Source of the DNA: Gorsachius magnificus
Taxonomy: Eukaryota; Chordata; Aves; Pelecaniformes; Ardeidae
NCBI GenBank assembly: GCA_034008185.1
Contig: CM067081.1
Location: 155,464,258-155,528,257, forward strand
DNA: 64,000 nucleotides
Direction: 5' to 3'
In this document: positions 36,426-49,100 of the stretch, in pieces
Numbering within the stretch: position 1 is the first letter of the stretch
How the letters are laid out: each line of letters begins with the position of its first letter
Made by a program: the position numbers and the translations under genes
The notes under the pieces: generated by a model
The model's input: only the letters and a program-made list of their open reading frames with translations
Databases searched by the model: none
What the model was told of the DNA's origin: nothing

Positions 36426-39400
36426 TCACCTTAACAAATGTAAAAGAGTATGTTGGGAATTTCCAGCTGAACTTTATCATTAGTGAATGTTAGAGCTTCA
36501 GAACTGATGGCAAAGGGTTGGGATTTGGTTTATCTGTTAATTCAAATAGTTGTGGTGGGAGGTTTTTTGTTTGTTCTTAAAAGCAGCTTCAGAAATGTAG
36601 AGGAAAAAGTTTTATTGAAAAGCTCCTTATTTTTTTTTTTCCTTTTAAGTGCCTTTCTATCTTGAAGTATTTAAAAAACCCTATCATAGTAAAGTTAATA
36701 TTAACAGATTCAGCTGAATATATTTTGAGGATTATCTTCTCTCAGGTTTGTAGTTTTTATTTGTAATTCTAATTCAGAACATGAAACCAAGTGAAATCTC
36801 TGTCCTGCAAAGTGAGAAAGCTCATTTGTACTTACCTTGAACACCTGGCATGTGCCTTGTCTGACTCCTGTTCGTAAGAAGATGTTAGCATTTACTTACT
36901 TCTGTGCACATTCTTATGTCTCATTTAATTCAGTGGGCCATGAGTGTGTGTTTACCTAAGTATGTTTATTAATAGTCTGTCCAGAATGGGGATGTTCCCT
37001 TAAATAGGAGCCTTTGGTTTTCTGTGCCTCGCATAGTAAAGAGGGCAAATACGGTCTCTTCTCACACATTTAAGTATTTGATAAAGACTTTGGAAAGTTT
37101 AGGAAGATAGCAATAATAATAGTTTGGAGTGCCACCGAATGGCTTACTCGCAATCAGTCTAAAAATGCTGCCTGTAGTTAGATCGAATTAGTTTGAGGAT
37201 GGTCTGGTTGGCTGACTTGGAAAGACCCTCTGTTAAAGAGGAGACCCTCTAACTGACATTTTATTTCCTTTGAGCAGTTACTTAGGTGGTTTGCTGTTTG
37301 AGAAAGGTTTTCTGTGTTGTCGTGGCTGGAGGGAGCTCTCCTGCAAGCATATCCCCAGCAGTGGCGGTCAGACTGTTGTTGGGCTTGGAGAAAGCCACAC
37401 TTCTTGTAGGGGTGCTATTTTAACCAGCTAATGCATGGTTGTCCAGGTAGGTCATGTGAATTCATTTGCTTGAGATTTATGGATCTTTGAGTAAGCAAAC
37501 ACTAATATTTGTTACATTTCCAGGTAAGATAGCAAATAAAACTGGCTGATCCCTCCTATATGAAGGGCTAGCAGTGATGGTGGAAACAGAGGGGTTACAC
37601 ACAGATGGAATACAAAATAAAAACTTTCCACTTTTTCTCTTTTCCAGACGTGGGTTGTCTGTTTTCAGATGCTATGGGCCATAAACTTTGGCAATACAAA
37701 AGCAATGCAATTGACTGTAAGGAGGCTAGAAGGCTTAAAAACAAGTTTCCTCTTCCCTTGCTCCCCATCAAGACACAATGAATCAATAGGTTGAGACCAC
37801 CGCTGATGTTGAGATGCACGGTCATCTTATCTTTTACAGGATTTATTATGAACTGAGTCATTTTTCAGCATGGGTCTAAGCATTTGAATCTATCCCTGAC
37901 TCTTCGTCTGTTTTATTAATGGGCTGCAGTGCTGTCATCACCATGGTATCCTGCTACCTCTTCCCCTGTGAAGACTGCAAAACTTCATGTTGATGAAATT
38001 TACATTTTTAATTCTCCCCTCTCCATGCGTATACATATAAAAATGGTTTGCAAAGCCATGGGGGAACACAAACGCAAGGACAGTCTGGTATCGAGAAATG
38101 AGTAGGGTTGCTGTGTTGTTTTGTTTGCTTTTAATGCTTGTGCTTTATGCTATTATGCTGCAGCCATCATTGGTTCAATACCTGCTCCTAGGTAGACACC
38201 AGAACACCAGATGGATTACGTACTTTACAGCACTAATGATAGCGGCTGATAATGTGTGCAAATCTCCCTTTCACTGATTGTTCAAGGCAGTTAAGAAATA
38301 CCGAATACAGCTGTACATAATTACGCTGCTTTTGAAACTAAACCAGCCTGTGAAATTTCTGTTCCTGGAAAATGGTCAAAATTAGTCAATAACAAAAACA
38401 AAACAAACAAACAACAAAACCCCAAACCCTTTGCATATACTTCGTTAACGGTATATTGTGACATTCTCTTTCTTAGACACAAGGCTTCTCTGCCAACTCT
38501 ATTGAGGCTTCAAGGGAGGGGAGAAAAAGTGTTGCATAATGAAACTACAAAAAGGTGGTTTTGCTGCAGGTGTAGGAAGATGCTGATTTGACAATACTCT
38601 GGGCGTATGCACTTGTTTATGTCAGAAGGAGTTTGTGTAGGACTACGTATGTATGAATCTTGGTGTGTGGCAGGTATGTGAAGGGACATTCCCTCTTTCT
38701 ACCCACTCCTTGATTCTTTCACATGTTTCTTTGAGTTACTGTAAGATCAACTTTTGAAATTATCTTTTTTGGCTTGTTTATCCTCACCTTTTTTTTCCCT
38801 TCTTCCATCGTTCTGCAAAATTTCTTTTTCTAAAAAACTGAAGAAAACAAGATCAGAGTTCTATAAGGTTTTGCCTTCCCTTCCCCCAGTTTTTCTCCTG
38901 TTGAAACTTGCCAATCACTTTTAAAGCCTACATTGGGCTTTTCTGCAGCACAGGAGATATCATTAAGGCTTTAAACCCACTAATGAGGGAAATGTGCGCT
39001 GCTTGAAGGCTCCTGCAATATTAACTACATCCAATTATGTTAGGTAAACGTATGAGTATAGTCAAAACAGGATGAAAGCATATCTTTCTGTTCAGGCCAA
39101 AAGCAGTCTTCTGAGCCCATCTTTCATCAAACTTACATTGGCTATTTATTTACTGGTTTTGCAGCACTTTTTTTTTTTTTTTGGACTGCAATGCTGAAGA
39201 CAAACAACACTTATAGACAGGAAAGAACTTTCTATTCCCAGGGCTCTGTTCCTTATTTAAAGAACACTTTCTGTTGGTGGACAGAATATGTTAAATCTTA
39301 AGGCTGATAAATATTTTTTCCTGTTTAAGTGCAGTATTGCTTCCTTATCTAATCCTCTCCTTCGCTGACTGTTAGGTGTGATACATGTGGAGAGGAGATG

Positions 39401-40024
39401 CAGTTTGTGCTGGTCTTTGCTGGCCCTGACCTTTGATTTCTGTTGATTTGTTGGGTTTTTTTAAGGGGAAGCTCAACTTACCCTACTTCTTTGGGATAGG
39501 CTGTGGGGATATTTTTTCTGTTTTCAACAGCCCCTCGTTTCTGACTTCTGAAACTGTTATTTGTCAGTAGCAGATTGGTTGTTTTGTTTACAGTTTTCTC
39601 CCTTTTCCCTACTCTTGACATGTAGTAGAGCGTCATGTTCTTTGATTCCTGCCTTTCCCAGTCTGCTTTTGTTAGGAGAAGAGTAATTAGTTTGTCACTT
39701 GTTCCAGAATTGATATAGGCTCAGATCACAACATTCAAGTTGGCCTTTTTACATACTTGAGCAATTAGAGTTCAGACTCAGTACTTTGCTTTGTTTTCAT
39801 GTCTTTATCCACATTTGGAGATAACTTACCTGCTCATGAACAAAAACTCCTTTTGAAGCATCTGATGGTAGAGGAACCCATTCAGGTCTGTGCAACTGAT
39901 GTTTCACAGCACAGAGCAGTGATTTACATGTACCTACCCAGAAGCCTAGAAGTTTGGCACAATTCCATTGGAGCAGATGTGACACGGCAATATATGATAG
40001 TTTGGATGATTGTCGTGTATCTTG

Positions 40025-40165
40025 CCTAAGATCTGTGTAGCCTAGTTGAGTGTCCTCTTTCAAAGGTGGCCAGCAGCAGAAGTCAAAAGACTGGCATAAT
40101 AGCAAGACAGACAGTGACAGTGATCTTCCTCCTGGCTGCAACCAGTGCTGCAGTGGCTTCCAGTA
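40025..40165 (-). mobile_element. Ancient CR1/L3-like LINE 3' end relic, reverse orientation
   Basis: The + strand reads ATCTGTGTAGCCTAGTTGAG, TGTCCTCTTTCAAAGGTGGC and CAGCAGCAGAAGTC. This resembles the reverse complement of the 3' end of an older CR1 group of sauropsids (CATCTAGCCCAGTATCCTGT ... CAGTGGCCAGCAGCAGATGC). Similarity fades beyond about 40165. The 136-codon minus-strand open frame overlapping it (39797-40207) is not a gene in my reading. Confidence 0.45.
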
Positions 40166-43100
40166 CCAGAGGCTGCATCTGGGCATCATTTCTCCTAGTA
40201 GATCCATTGGCTACAAATCAGTTTCCCCCCACCACTTTTGAATCCTTTCTATTAACTGTTATGCAAGCAGGTGACTTTTTTTCATGGATGAGCTTTTTGC
40301 TTCGAATATGATAGGAGTTCTATTTGGGGACTTGTGTGTGCAAGCAAAGTTCATTCCTCTCCAGTGAGAGTTAATGTGATACATGTGGGCATTATTATAC
40401 TAATCCTTGCAAGCCTCTGCTCTCCATTTTAAGCCTTTTAAAAGTAGTATTGTCATCTCAAAAATAGTGGGAATAATTCTCTCTTTAGTCATTCATTCAG
40501 AGAGCTTAAACCATTTACCCGTCTTTATGTTTATTTTTGAACTTAAACATATGAAAGGTTTTTTCTTTTCCTTTTTTTTTTTTGATATAATGATAATATT
40601 CTTATCTAGTACAATGCTAACAACCTTTTGTTAAGATGTCTTAGCAGGACTTAGTATTCCCATGGCAAGGCCTACAGAATGGATCATGAGAGCATTCCTC
40701 ATCTGTTTCAGCTCAGAAACTCACGGGCTCTTCACCAGCTCCATTTCAATGGTGGTAATCTCCAAGAGATGGGGGGTGGTGAACAGCTGATTGGGTTGTA
40801 GCATCTTAAACTGAAGCAGCTGCTTTTGTAGTGGTTCTCTGACCAGAGCTGGCAAAGTTGTCTTTTGATATCTACAAAATTACTTAGCAATTAAGTCCAG
40901 TAGATTTGTTCTAAGCAAAAATTTTTGCCATCCTGTTTTTTTTTGCTTGTGATCGTACGCTATGTAATGTTCATTCTGCAAGAGTAAAACCTCCATGGGA
41001 AAGAATGTTCAGAGACGATGCGCTCCTTACCACTGACAGTGCATTGCAGCTATAAATCTTACAGATCATAAGTGAAAAATGAGTCGGCAGGTCTTATTTT
41101 AGTCTCCAGTGAGAATCCTTCTTTGTTTATATAGCAACCACATATCTTGGCACCAGTTGTTGTAAATAGTTGATAGCAAAGAGTTGGCTGGCCTGAGCCT
41201 TAGGAAGGGAGCGCGTTGCAGTGTGTCATGCAGGTGCTGGGGAAGCACTGCGCTGTGCACACAAGGGTCCCAACCACCACCAAGGAAAGTCGCAGAGCAC
41301 TTGCCAGCGCTGCCGACTTTTCGTCAGAGCTAAATTCTCCACGCTTAAAAAGAAAAAGGAAAAAGGAGCAGGGGTGTAAAATTCAAGTCTTCGCACTGCG
41401 TGGCTTGCTCCCAGCTCTCCAGCGTAACAAGTGCTCCCTTCTTTGAGCACACCTGGCCACTGCTCATTTTCACATCAATTCGCCTGTGTCTGAAGGCTCA
41501 GCGATGTCTGGAGGAGGCTCCATTTAGACCCACAGACACGCAGCAGCAGATACATACACGGATCAGGAAGCAGCTATCCTGCAGCAAAAGAAAAGGAGTG
41601 TTGATCATTGTTAATTATTTACTCCTGCCAGTCTCCTCTCACTGGTGTTAAGCAATAGAAACTAAAATAGCTACGTTCTTTACTGAAATAATGTCCCATT
41701 CTTCTTCTTTTCCTTTCTCGCTTGCTCTTGCAGAAAAGGGTTTGGGGAAATAAGTAGTAAAAACAAGAACTATCTTGCACTGTTCTCTTCTGCTAGATTA
41801 ATTGTAAGTTGAAGATACGCAAGATACTTTTTTTTTTTTCCTTTTCAAGGCAATTGCAAAGGACAGTTTCCCCATTTCCTTTTCCATTTTCAGTATGCGC
41901 ATTTAGATGAAGCTAAAACTGCACTCTTGCACTTTTAATGCAGCTTTCCTAAAATAATTCTGAATAATTTAACAATGGCTCAGAAGCATTCCAGTTTAAC
42001 CAGTCGTTGACCTTCAGTCACGTTTTAATATCGTCAGGACTATACGGGTATTTCATCAGTTCCAAAGAAACCGTGTAGAAGCAGAGGCAATGGTGATATC
42101 TATAATTAAAGTTGCCCAATGTCTTCCATTACAATGTTTACCTCTCAGCAGATTATCAAACTTTAACTGCTTCAGTTAATATTTTCCATTTAGAATTTTT
42201 CAGTCAAAATGGTCTTGCTATTTCAAAGAAGCCTAGGGAAAAGATAGGGTTATTTATCCGTTGTGAGGAAAAATAAACCCAAAGTCTTTTTCTTTGGCTT
42301 TGTTCCCTCTACTGTAAGGGCTGGATATAAAAACCACTTTGAAAATCTGACCAAACTGCTTAAGTTTACAAGCCCCTGAAGAATCTCAGTAAACACAGAC
42401 TCAACAAAAATTATTAAAGAACAAGGAAACTCACTTGCTAGTATCGCTCTCTTGTGACAGGGCTCTACAGATCACTAACTTCTTCTACAAGTTGTCACGT
42501 GAGCTTTATGTCTAAAGGTTGAGAATCCTGAGTTTATGACTGATTCATTTCACATGAAATATTTTTTTTTAATATGTAATATTAAAACCTTTCAGGACGT
42601 TATTTTCTTTATAAATGCTACATTTGCAAAATCAAATAGAAATCCTGTGTGAAAAAATAGCATAACATAACTAAGGAATTAGACCCATTTTTGCATATGC
42701 TTTAGGATATGCTTTACAAAGACTGCACTCAGTCTTAAGATTTTCAAACCCTTTAATGCTTTATTTTGGCCTCTTAATTTCCACTTAATATAATCATAAT
42801 CGACTGCAGTAGGAATAGATGGCATGCTATATTACCAGCATCAAGAATTTAAAAAAATAGATACCTTTCATGGCCCTTAACAGTTTCTGAGATTTGATTA
42901 GGAAACGTGTGGAAGATAGAAGTTTCGTATTGTGGCTGATTTTGAAGAGTCAAAAGCTGAAATAAAAATGAGAAGTTGATTAGAATATTTTGTTTCAGTT
43001 ACGGCTTCTAATGTAAAGTCAAAGTTGTTTCAGTGTGCAAAGTATAGTTATTTTGTTCCAAAAACATATATAACAAGATATTTTGTTGGAATTTTTCTCC

Positions 43101-46100
43101 ATTTTTTCTTCCAGAAAACCTGGAAAAACAAATTGATTTTGCAGTATTTCCAGTTTCTCTCAACCATGCGACTTTATTTAAGTTTCTCTAACCAGCTCTG
43201 GTTTTATTTTGTTTAATGTTCGATTTGAGTTTTTAGAGGGAACGCCCCCTCCCCAACTGGGGTTTCACCATGTCAGATAGACATTCTCTGGATACCCTGG
43301 CCACAGGATGGCGCAGCCTTGGTTTCTCCCTCCTCAGTGGTGAAGTGGGGCAGCTCTCATTTCCTTACTTCGCTCAGCTGTTCCCTTGGCGCTCGTGTTA
43401 GCTTTTATGTTGTATTGGCACTGCGCAGTCAGTTCTGGATGCAAGACCTTAGGTTGGTCCCAGGCTTAAGATTTATCCTAAGTAAGAATTTCAGCAGGGT
43501 TTTAGGCATGTTGCAGAGGGTTATTTTTTCAATTTCAAGATCCCTTTTATTTATCAAGCTGTTGGATGCTGGGGGGGGATTCAGCACCGACCTCAGATGT
43601 GGGAGAAGCAGCTGTGCAGATGCAAACTGAGTTCTTGTGATGTGGGAGTGCGTGCTGCACTGGCCAGCACCGGTGGCTGGAAACTAAAACACCTTCCTTT
43701 CTCCTTCTCCCACCCACCAGTAAAGCTGGGCTTGGGAGTGCAGAATCCGGTAACTAGCAAAAAACACTAGGCACATGCAATCAAGTGCGATGTGCGCGCT
43801 GAGTACGGGTGCAGCCTGGGATTTCACTGGATATGTGGTCTTCTAGAGAGTGAGTCCTCTTTCCCCCTTCAAATGGGAAGTCCCATCAGGCGGGACTGTG
43901 GCAACCTCCACTCGAGTGTCCTGTTGTCTTTCCATGTGCGCCTGGCTGTTGTGGGGTTAATAGTCAGTGAAAGGTTGCAGGTGTTTCATTCTCACAGCTG
44001 GCACACACTCCTTCCCTGGGCACTCGATAAAAGAGAATCTAAATCCCAAATACTGCTCTGTCCTGGTGTGCATTTGCCAAGCTTCCAGCTTGTCTATGCC
44101 TGAAATGCTAGCTCTGGTTTTTTGGGCAACATGAGGGGGAAGAACTCGGGATCTGACCCATCCCTCTAGTTCCACATCGCGGTGACAACACAGTAAAACT
44201 GAAGTGGTGGGTGGTAAAACAGGCCCTCCGCATGCTGTGTCGCCTGAAGAAGGCCTGTTTCACAAGAAAGCCATCCGTGTGCTCTGTCTGGGGCGTGGGC
44301 TCCAATCTGTGGGGTTTGGGGTTGTTTTTAAATTTTATCTTATCCTAGAACTCTTAAGATGACAGGATATGGTGATGTCTTTCATGCTTCATAATCCGCA
44401 CCGCTTGCTATTACAAGCCTAATATGTTTGAGAATGCAAAAGTAGCTGATACTGTTAATTTATTTTGAACAAGGTACTTGCTGATACTCAGAGGAGCGTT
44501 TTAGCTGCTCTCCTGGAAGAAATCAAGTAAGAGCGATGTGGGGAACAGTCTGGTTACAGGTTGTTTGGGAAGTGAGGCTGTTTTACTGAAATTGCGAGCT
44601 CCAGGGAACTCATATCATAAGTCCTGTAATATTATCTGTACGCAATAGGACTTTATTATTGTTGAAATTATCTTATGACAAACACTTAATTCTCAATGTG
44701 CTCAAATTAATTTGTGAGAGTCAAATGAACAAACACTCTTTCCTATAAGCATTATAAGCGTGTTTTGACATGCTTTGATAAATTAAGATTTATTTTTTTT
44801 TACTTGATTGAAACCAGGCAACCAACTACAAATATGAAATCTTGGAAGATAAAATCCTGAAAGTGTGCTATGCAACTACTTACAAAGTTTTATAGCCCAG
44901 CACTTCTTGAGGGACAAATAAATGAGGAACAAAAGCAGCTACTACTATCAGGAAAATGCATTAGTGTTTTGACAGATAGATGTGGAGATCTTAATACATG
45001 AAGTTTGTTTCTTTCCCTGATGTGTAAATATACATTTAATGTAATTAGAAACAATTGCAAAGTAGCAGGCAGGGACTTCAAATTCTTCAGTTAAGTGGAT
45101 ATTGCAAATGTGATTTGTTGACAGCTTGTCGTGCTGCCATTACAGCTGACCTGGAGTTTTATTTCTGAATGACTATTCAAAGGAAAACTGATATAAAAAG
45201 AGACATATTTGGCCAGGGACTGCTCTGTGTCTGACTAGCAGCAGATGCTTAGAGAAAGAGGAGAACGGGGCAAATGCAGAGCGGTATTTCCTATAGAACA
45301 GCCCCCTGACTGTCCATGGCTTTTTGGACTTCCTCAGCTGGAGGTTGCATCCATGTTTTTTGATTCTTAATAGCCCTTTTCTTCTACTAGTTTGATTCAA
45401 ATAGCGTCTTGAACCCATTTGTATTTTTGAAAACTATGAGGAGTCTTCACAAGCAAACTTTTATTTTCTTTGTTAGACGTTGTTTTCAAATTTCCACTTT
45501 GGCATTGCGGGGGAAAAAAGGAGCAATACTTTTTCCATGAGTTGTTTCACATGTACTTGAGATCCTTGGTCTGAAGTACTGATTCCAAATGTTCTGTTTC
45601 AAATTAGATAAATGACCGTTTCAAATATATTTTGTTTATCAGGATGTTGTCACACAGGAAATGGGATATTAGGCAACAACTTTTAGGTGCTGCATGAGAA
45701 CTTGGAAGACTGATAGAAACCCTTTGAAAAGGCATAGCTTACTACTTACTCATTTACTTTTAGTGTTTCTCAGTGCTTTGAGTTTTTAAGCTAGACTGGC
45801 CTGTTTATAATTTTATTTCTATATTACAACATCTGAGTGAAAAAGGTCAAACCAAAATTGTCAATAAAATCCAAAATACATGAAAAAGTGACATTTTTTA
45901 TATATACTCTGCTCTGAAGAAAAGTTTTGCATACAAGTAATATTTTTAAACTAGGCTATTGGTAAGTCTCCCCTTCATCTGACTAGGTTGCCTCTGTTAG
46001 TAATCAGAAAGTCTTTAGCATTTAACCCCCATTTGAGGAACTTAATTTGAAAATACAGATTAAAACCCCTTGCTCAGCCATACCTAGTGCTTGGAAGTTT

Positions 46101-49100
46101 CTTTAGTCCCTTGGAGCTGGTGATTTCAACACCAAGATTCCTCAGGCACCTGCAATTCCTTTTCTAAGCACCATCAAAAGCACTTTGGTGCCAAAGTGTG
46201 TAGCAGTTTTGAGACCTACCTCATGTTCAGCCTAGGAGATCTATCCATATGATGTTTCAAGAGGGGATGGACCTCACAGGTACCTTCAAAACTGGCTGGT
46301 GGTCAGGCTCTGAAGAAAAAGTAGCAGGAGCAAACAAGTTCCTTTGAGTCATCAGGGAAGGTGACGGAACTGGGTCTCTTCAGTACAGTCCCCAGTGACA
46401 ACAGGAGCTGCCCAGAGTGTGTGAAAAAGGCTTTTGTGCATTTTTCTGTTGGAAATTGTTCCAAGGGGCTCATCTCATCTCTCTGGGAAGTGCCCTACCT
46501 AGCAAGTTGTAGGTGATTCTTGGGAAATATGTGCTTGCAGCTTTATGTGTTGAAGGTACTCCACATTGCACGCAGTCCTTGGCATTCATGGTAGAGAAGT
46601 TAGTGAATCTCTGCAGCCTAATAGGATTGTCATATGGATCATGGAGGCAAAGGTTTCAGATACTACTGCAAAATATTACTCATGTATCTTTGTCTAATGA
46701 TAGTTTTACATAAACAGACCTTGGAGAGGGACTGGGACTGTGGCCCATTTCACAGGGGGAATGAATGCTCTAAGTCCAGTTTCAGTTCACACCTAAATAT
46801 TACCTGGTAAGGACAGGAGGATTTGGGACTACCCCTCCCTGCACCTTCCGCTAGCCTGCACTCCTGCTGTGATAGTTCTTTCCTTCGTTATCCTTATTTG
46901 CTTACTCTTCTTCCCATCCTTCTCCCCAGGAAGGAATTACAACTTTATTTCCCATGTGTGAGTTCAGTTCTCTCAGTGATGTTATGAAAGAGAGTCACCT
47001 GCGTGACTCCCTTCACTTTTCAGTTGAAATAAAGGGAGTAATCCCTAATTACAGCTGTAGTGGCCTTTATTCTGGAGCGTGTTGGGTTATGATGTCCAGG
47101 AGAAGGGAGGTGGTGGGGCCCTAGGAAGGTGTGGGACTCCTCCTGCATTGCTGTCATGGCAGCTTGGACAACTCTGTTCTCGGATTTGGTGAATCCCTCT
47201 TGACATATCTAACTGAAGACCCAAGGCATTTGGGTGAGAATTATGTTGGGGGTCAGGCAGTGGGAGGCTGGGTGGTATTTACAGTCTCTCCTGGTATTCT
47301 CCAGAATCTCCAAAGGTGCAGCAGTGATGTCTCTGAATGAGCAGACTATGGAATATGAAGTTCCTGTGTAACAGAAAGATCTAGCGCAAGTTCTTACAGA
47401 CATTGCCTGCCATTCCTATGTACACCAATGATTGAAAAGCATGGGAATATATCTGTAGCAAAAGTTATTTGGGACTGTTTTTCTCCAAATTCTCCTTAAA
47501 ATCTGTAAAAGGAACCTTCTGGTCCTCAACCTTTCCTCTACAAAAAGTGTGCATAAACAGAGTAATCTTATAACTTTATCCAACATTAAAAAGTCCAGTT
47601 ACGTAAGCTGGAAAGTAGATTTAAACATTGTGTTTAAAAACCACTTCTCAGCACAGCAGAAACTGCATAGAGAGCACAGGTTCTCTAGTACAACCTGAAT
47701 TTGTAATACCAAAACTCCTAATTAATTAACAGCAAATGCTGTTTTCTTTGGTTTGATTGTTTTGACCCCAAATATGCAGGCTGACCACCATATGCAAATT
47801 GATGAAGGCGAGGACTTAATTTTGATCTTGCTTCCACCAACAAATGGAATGATGTGTGACTTGCATCAGTCTGGGTCAGACTGCAGGAGGCCATATGTGT
47901 TTGCTTTAGCATTTATGAATGGTTATATTTACCTCATTGCAATGACTCGCTTTGGTTTCTGTTGACAAAACCATGACTTAAGAGAATATTTGCAAAGACA
48001 AGAACAGATGTTTCCAGGCTGCTTGCCACAGAGAGGAAAAAAGCCAGTATTTACTTGTAAGCTGGTGTTGGTTGTGCCATTTTTCCAATGAGTAATGACG
48101 AACAGTAGCGATTAGTCAGTTACTGATAATCCTGACTTGACAACGAAGGAATGGGCTTGGAGATGCCTTTTTGTATAGTGTGTTCTATACAGTAGAGTGG
48201 AAGGCAGTTTCTGTAATCCCTGAAACCAATTCTACCTTGTAACACACTTTTGAAGTATCTGAATGACCAAGGAGAACCTAAGAGCTTAATGAAATAGATA
48301 ATGCATGGATATTTTCTCCCGTTCTCTGCCAGCATGTTGGTTTCAAATTAAGCTAAAAACTTTAACTAGACACTTTCCTGAAATTGCAAAGCAACATAAG
48401 CTTTTTGGAGTTAGTTTGGTGATTTTCTTTTTCCCTCTGTAGTCATAAGAACGCCTCCTAAATAATAGGTACTAAAATCAAACTTGTTTTAAATGGCCTT
48501 TTAGAGGGGTGAAAAAATTGTAATAGATTGTCAGCAGGGTTAATGATGATCTGGGAAGGGTTTGGGGAAACTGTTTGTGAAGAAATGCGTGTACACAGTT
48601 GTAATGGTCAAGGAAGGACTGATTTCAGTCACCCAGGAGCGGCATTGTGGGGTGTGCAGCATCTGAGGATTTGGATATGGAGGCTTGGAAAGGCAAATGA
48701 AGGTGAGCCTACTCTGGGAGAGACAACACCTGTGTGTAGCAATTGTCTCTGGTGTTATATGGGTGGGTGGCCCCTTGCAGGTGGAGCAGCAGGGGTGGGA
48801 CAGACCTAGCAGTCTTCCACACTGGGGCATGGTGCTCAGTGGGCAATGCCAGGCCTTTGCCCTCCATGAAGTCTGATCTTTGGGTAAGGAGTTGAGCCTT
48901 GCTCCAGTATACCGATGATTTGTGAAGAGAAGTGTGATACATGTTTTGAAGAGATGTAGCTGTAACATCTGTGTAAGCAGGAACCTGCTAGATGGAAAGT
49001 ATAATGAACTACAGGGTATATGACATCAACCAACACTGTTTTGTTTTTCATAACATGCAACACAGTGCTCTCCTGGTTCAACCAGAAGCCACTACACAAC

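Noticed and set aside
39797..40207. 136-codon minus-strand frame
   Set aside because: It overlaps an old CR1/L3-like 3' end relic, and the translation shows no reverse-transcriptase or other domain.
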